Of a DNA stretch of 58,680 nucleotides, positions 58,236 to 58,680 are shown piece after piece. This DNA comes from JANNFX01 sp031380225. GTDB lineage: Bacteria > Pseudomonadota > Alphaproteobacteria > Rhizobiales > Hyphomicrobiaceae. The DNA is taken from the NCBI GenBank assembly GCA_031380225.1, contig JANNFX010000271.1, positions 1 through 58,680 on the forward strand, written 5' to 3'. The notes below the pieces were generated by a model that made no database searches, was not told the origin of the DNA, and saw nothing but the letters and a program-made list of their open reading frames with translations. Every line of letters begins with the position of its first letter. Positions within the stretch are counted from its first letter, which is position 1. A program made the translations under genes and the position numbers.

Positions 58236-58680
58236 GATGGTCTCGTCTGTCTTTTCTTGATGTGAATTACGATGCTTGGCCCAACTTTTGGGCGATGGTG
58301 AGGGGGACGGTCAAGGGCTGACGGCGTCTCATCATCGCTGTGGCCATCGATAATGCCGGAGAACCTTTTGGAAGTAGCGGGCTACCCCTGGCCACCCCCC
58401 ACAATTGTCATCCCGGGGCTTGTCCCCGGGACCCATCTCGCGGCCAACGCAGGCCGGGAAGGATCGCTCGCGGCAACAGCAACACGCATTTGCGCTGCTT
58501 GAGGACGCTTCACATTGGGTCCTCGGTAAAAGCCCCGGTATGACAATTGTGGGGAGGCGGGATCGCGCCCGGCTTGTGAAACCCGGAACTTCAAATACGT
58601 CACAGCCAAATCTGAGGTTCAATGGGTTTGAGCACGCCGCCCATTCGCAACGCGCCGCAGTGTGTGGCGAGGCCGGTGTT
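58236..58680. other. Gene-free region at the right end of the window
   Basis: Several short frames overlap here but they run through the fold-back element at 58397-58554 and lack ribosome sites or family likeness. Apart from that element I see no gene, RNA or regulatory motif; the promoter of the YebC gene should be in the part next to 58236. Confidence 0.6.
58397..58554. repeat. Fold-back (MITE-like) element with 25-base terminal inverted repeats
   Basis: The ends 58397-58421 (beginning CCCCACAATTGTCAT) and 58530-58554 (ending ATGACAATTGTGGGG) are inverse complements with 24 of 25 matches. A nested pair, GGACCCA (58429-58435) and TGGGTCC (58516-58522), continues the fold. Total length about 158 bases and no coding capacity, as expected of a miniature inverted-repeat element or large REP-like hairpin. 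No target-site duplication could be confirmed by eye. Confidence 0.82.

Noticed and set aside
58332..58622. Short frames through the terminal inverted-repeat element
   Set aside because: They follow the palindrome and have no ribosome site or conserved sequence.
1..58680. tRNA genes, rRNA and CRISPR arrays
   Set aside because: No cloverleaf-type sequence with a T-loop GGTTCGAATCC in the right setting, no rRNA sequence and no regularly spaced repeats were seen.

Overview
The window looks like chromosomal DNA from a methylotrophic alphaproteobacterium of the order Hyphomicrobiales (Rhizobiales). Three things point there: a ChvG/ChvI two-component pair packed against hprK, a PTS IIA and HPr and facing pckA; a cytochrome c oxidase cluster in the order ctaC-ctaD-ctaB-coxF-ctaG-ctaE-DUF983-surf1; and a complete fhcBADC operon, the formyltransferase/hydrolase complex of the tetrahydromethanopterin formaldehyde oxidation route. 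No rRNA, tRNA, CRISPR array, prophage or plasmid backbone was seen. Genus cannot be fixed from sequence alone.

Layout. 1-7 kb: housekeeping genes (end of a DUF938 methyltransferase, cysK, dut, coaBC, a ThiO-like oxidase, ggt, a cupin). 7-14 kb: carbon/acid-stress control block (HPr, IIA, short HprK, ChvG, ChvI) divergent from a HugZ-like protein and pckA. 14-15 kb: a small accessory patch with a decayed IS3-type orfA and a hicAB module whose promoter contains a perfect palindrome. 15-23.5 kb: IalB-family protein and the aa3 oxidase operon with its assembly factors. 23.5-34.7 kb: mixed genes (POT transporter, CDF exporter, DUF457 membrane protein, YkgJ, lipid kinase, ETF-ubiquinone oxidoreductase, uracil-DNA glycosylase, GyrI-like protein, moaB, two small zincin-like proteins). 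34.7-36.4 kb: leuD, a ParE/antitoxin pair and an orphan gene. 36.4-42 kb: fhcC, fhcD, fhcA, fhcB, divergent from a secreted MxaD-like SRPBCC protein. 42-58 kb: ABC-F ATPase, a candidate structured RNA, a winged-helix regulator, nitroreductase, a VWA protein and neighbour sharing tandem repeats, an amino-acid binding protein divergent from metC, DUF1194, a pentapeptide protein, a PCuAC-like protein, PhzF, NUDIX, a pentameric ligand-gated channel homologue and YebC.

The fhc genes would oxidise C1 units to formate, and the oxidase is the terminal step for electrons from that metabolism. HPr/IIA/HprK with ChvG-ChvI form a regulatory phosphorelay rather than a sugar transport system, since no sugar permease is present; pckA, the gluconeogenic entry point, lies beside it.

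The most unusual items are: the tandem ~85-residue repeats shared by the VWA protein and the next gene; a promoter-plus-stem candidate RNA near 44.2 kb; an extra ~50 residues in the CuA domain of CtaC and a long loop in CtaE; a PCuAC-family protein that has lost its copper ligands; a pentameric ligand-gated channel homologue; and several fold-back intergenic repeats, one in two copies. Start sites were chosen by Shine-Dalgarno spacing and family length where possible, and doubtful ones are flagged.
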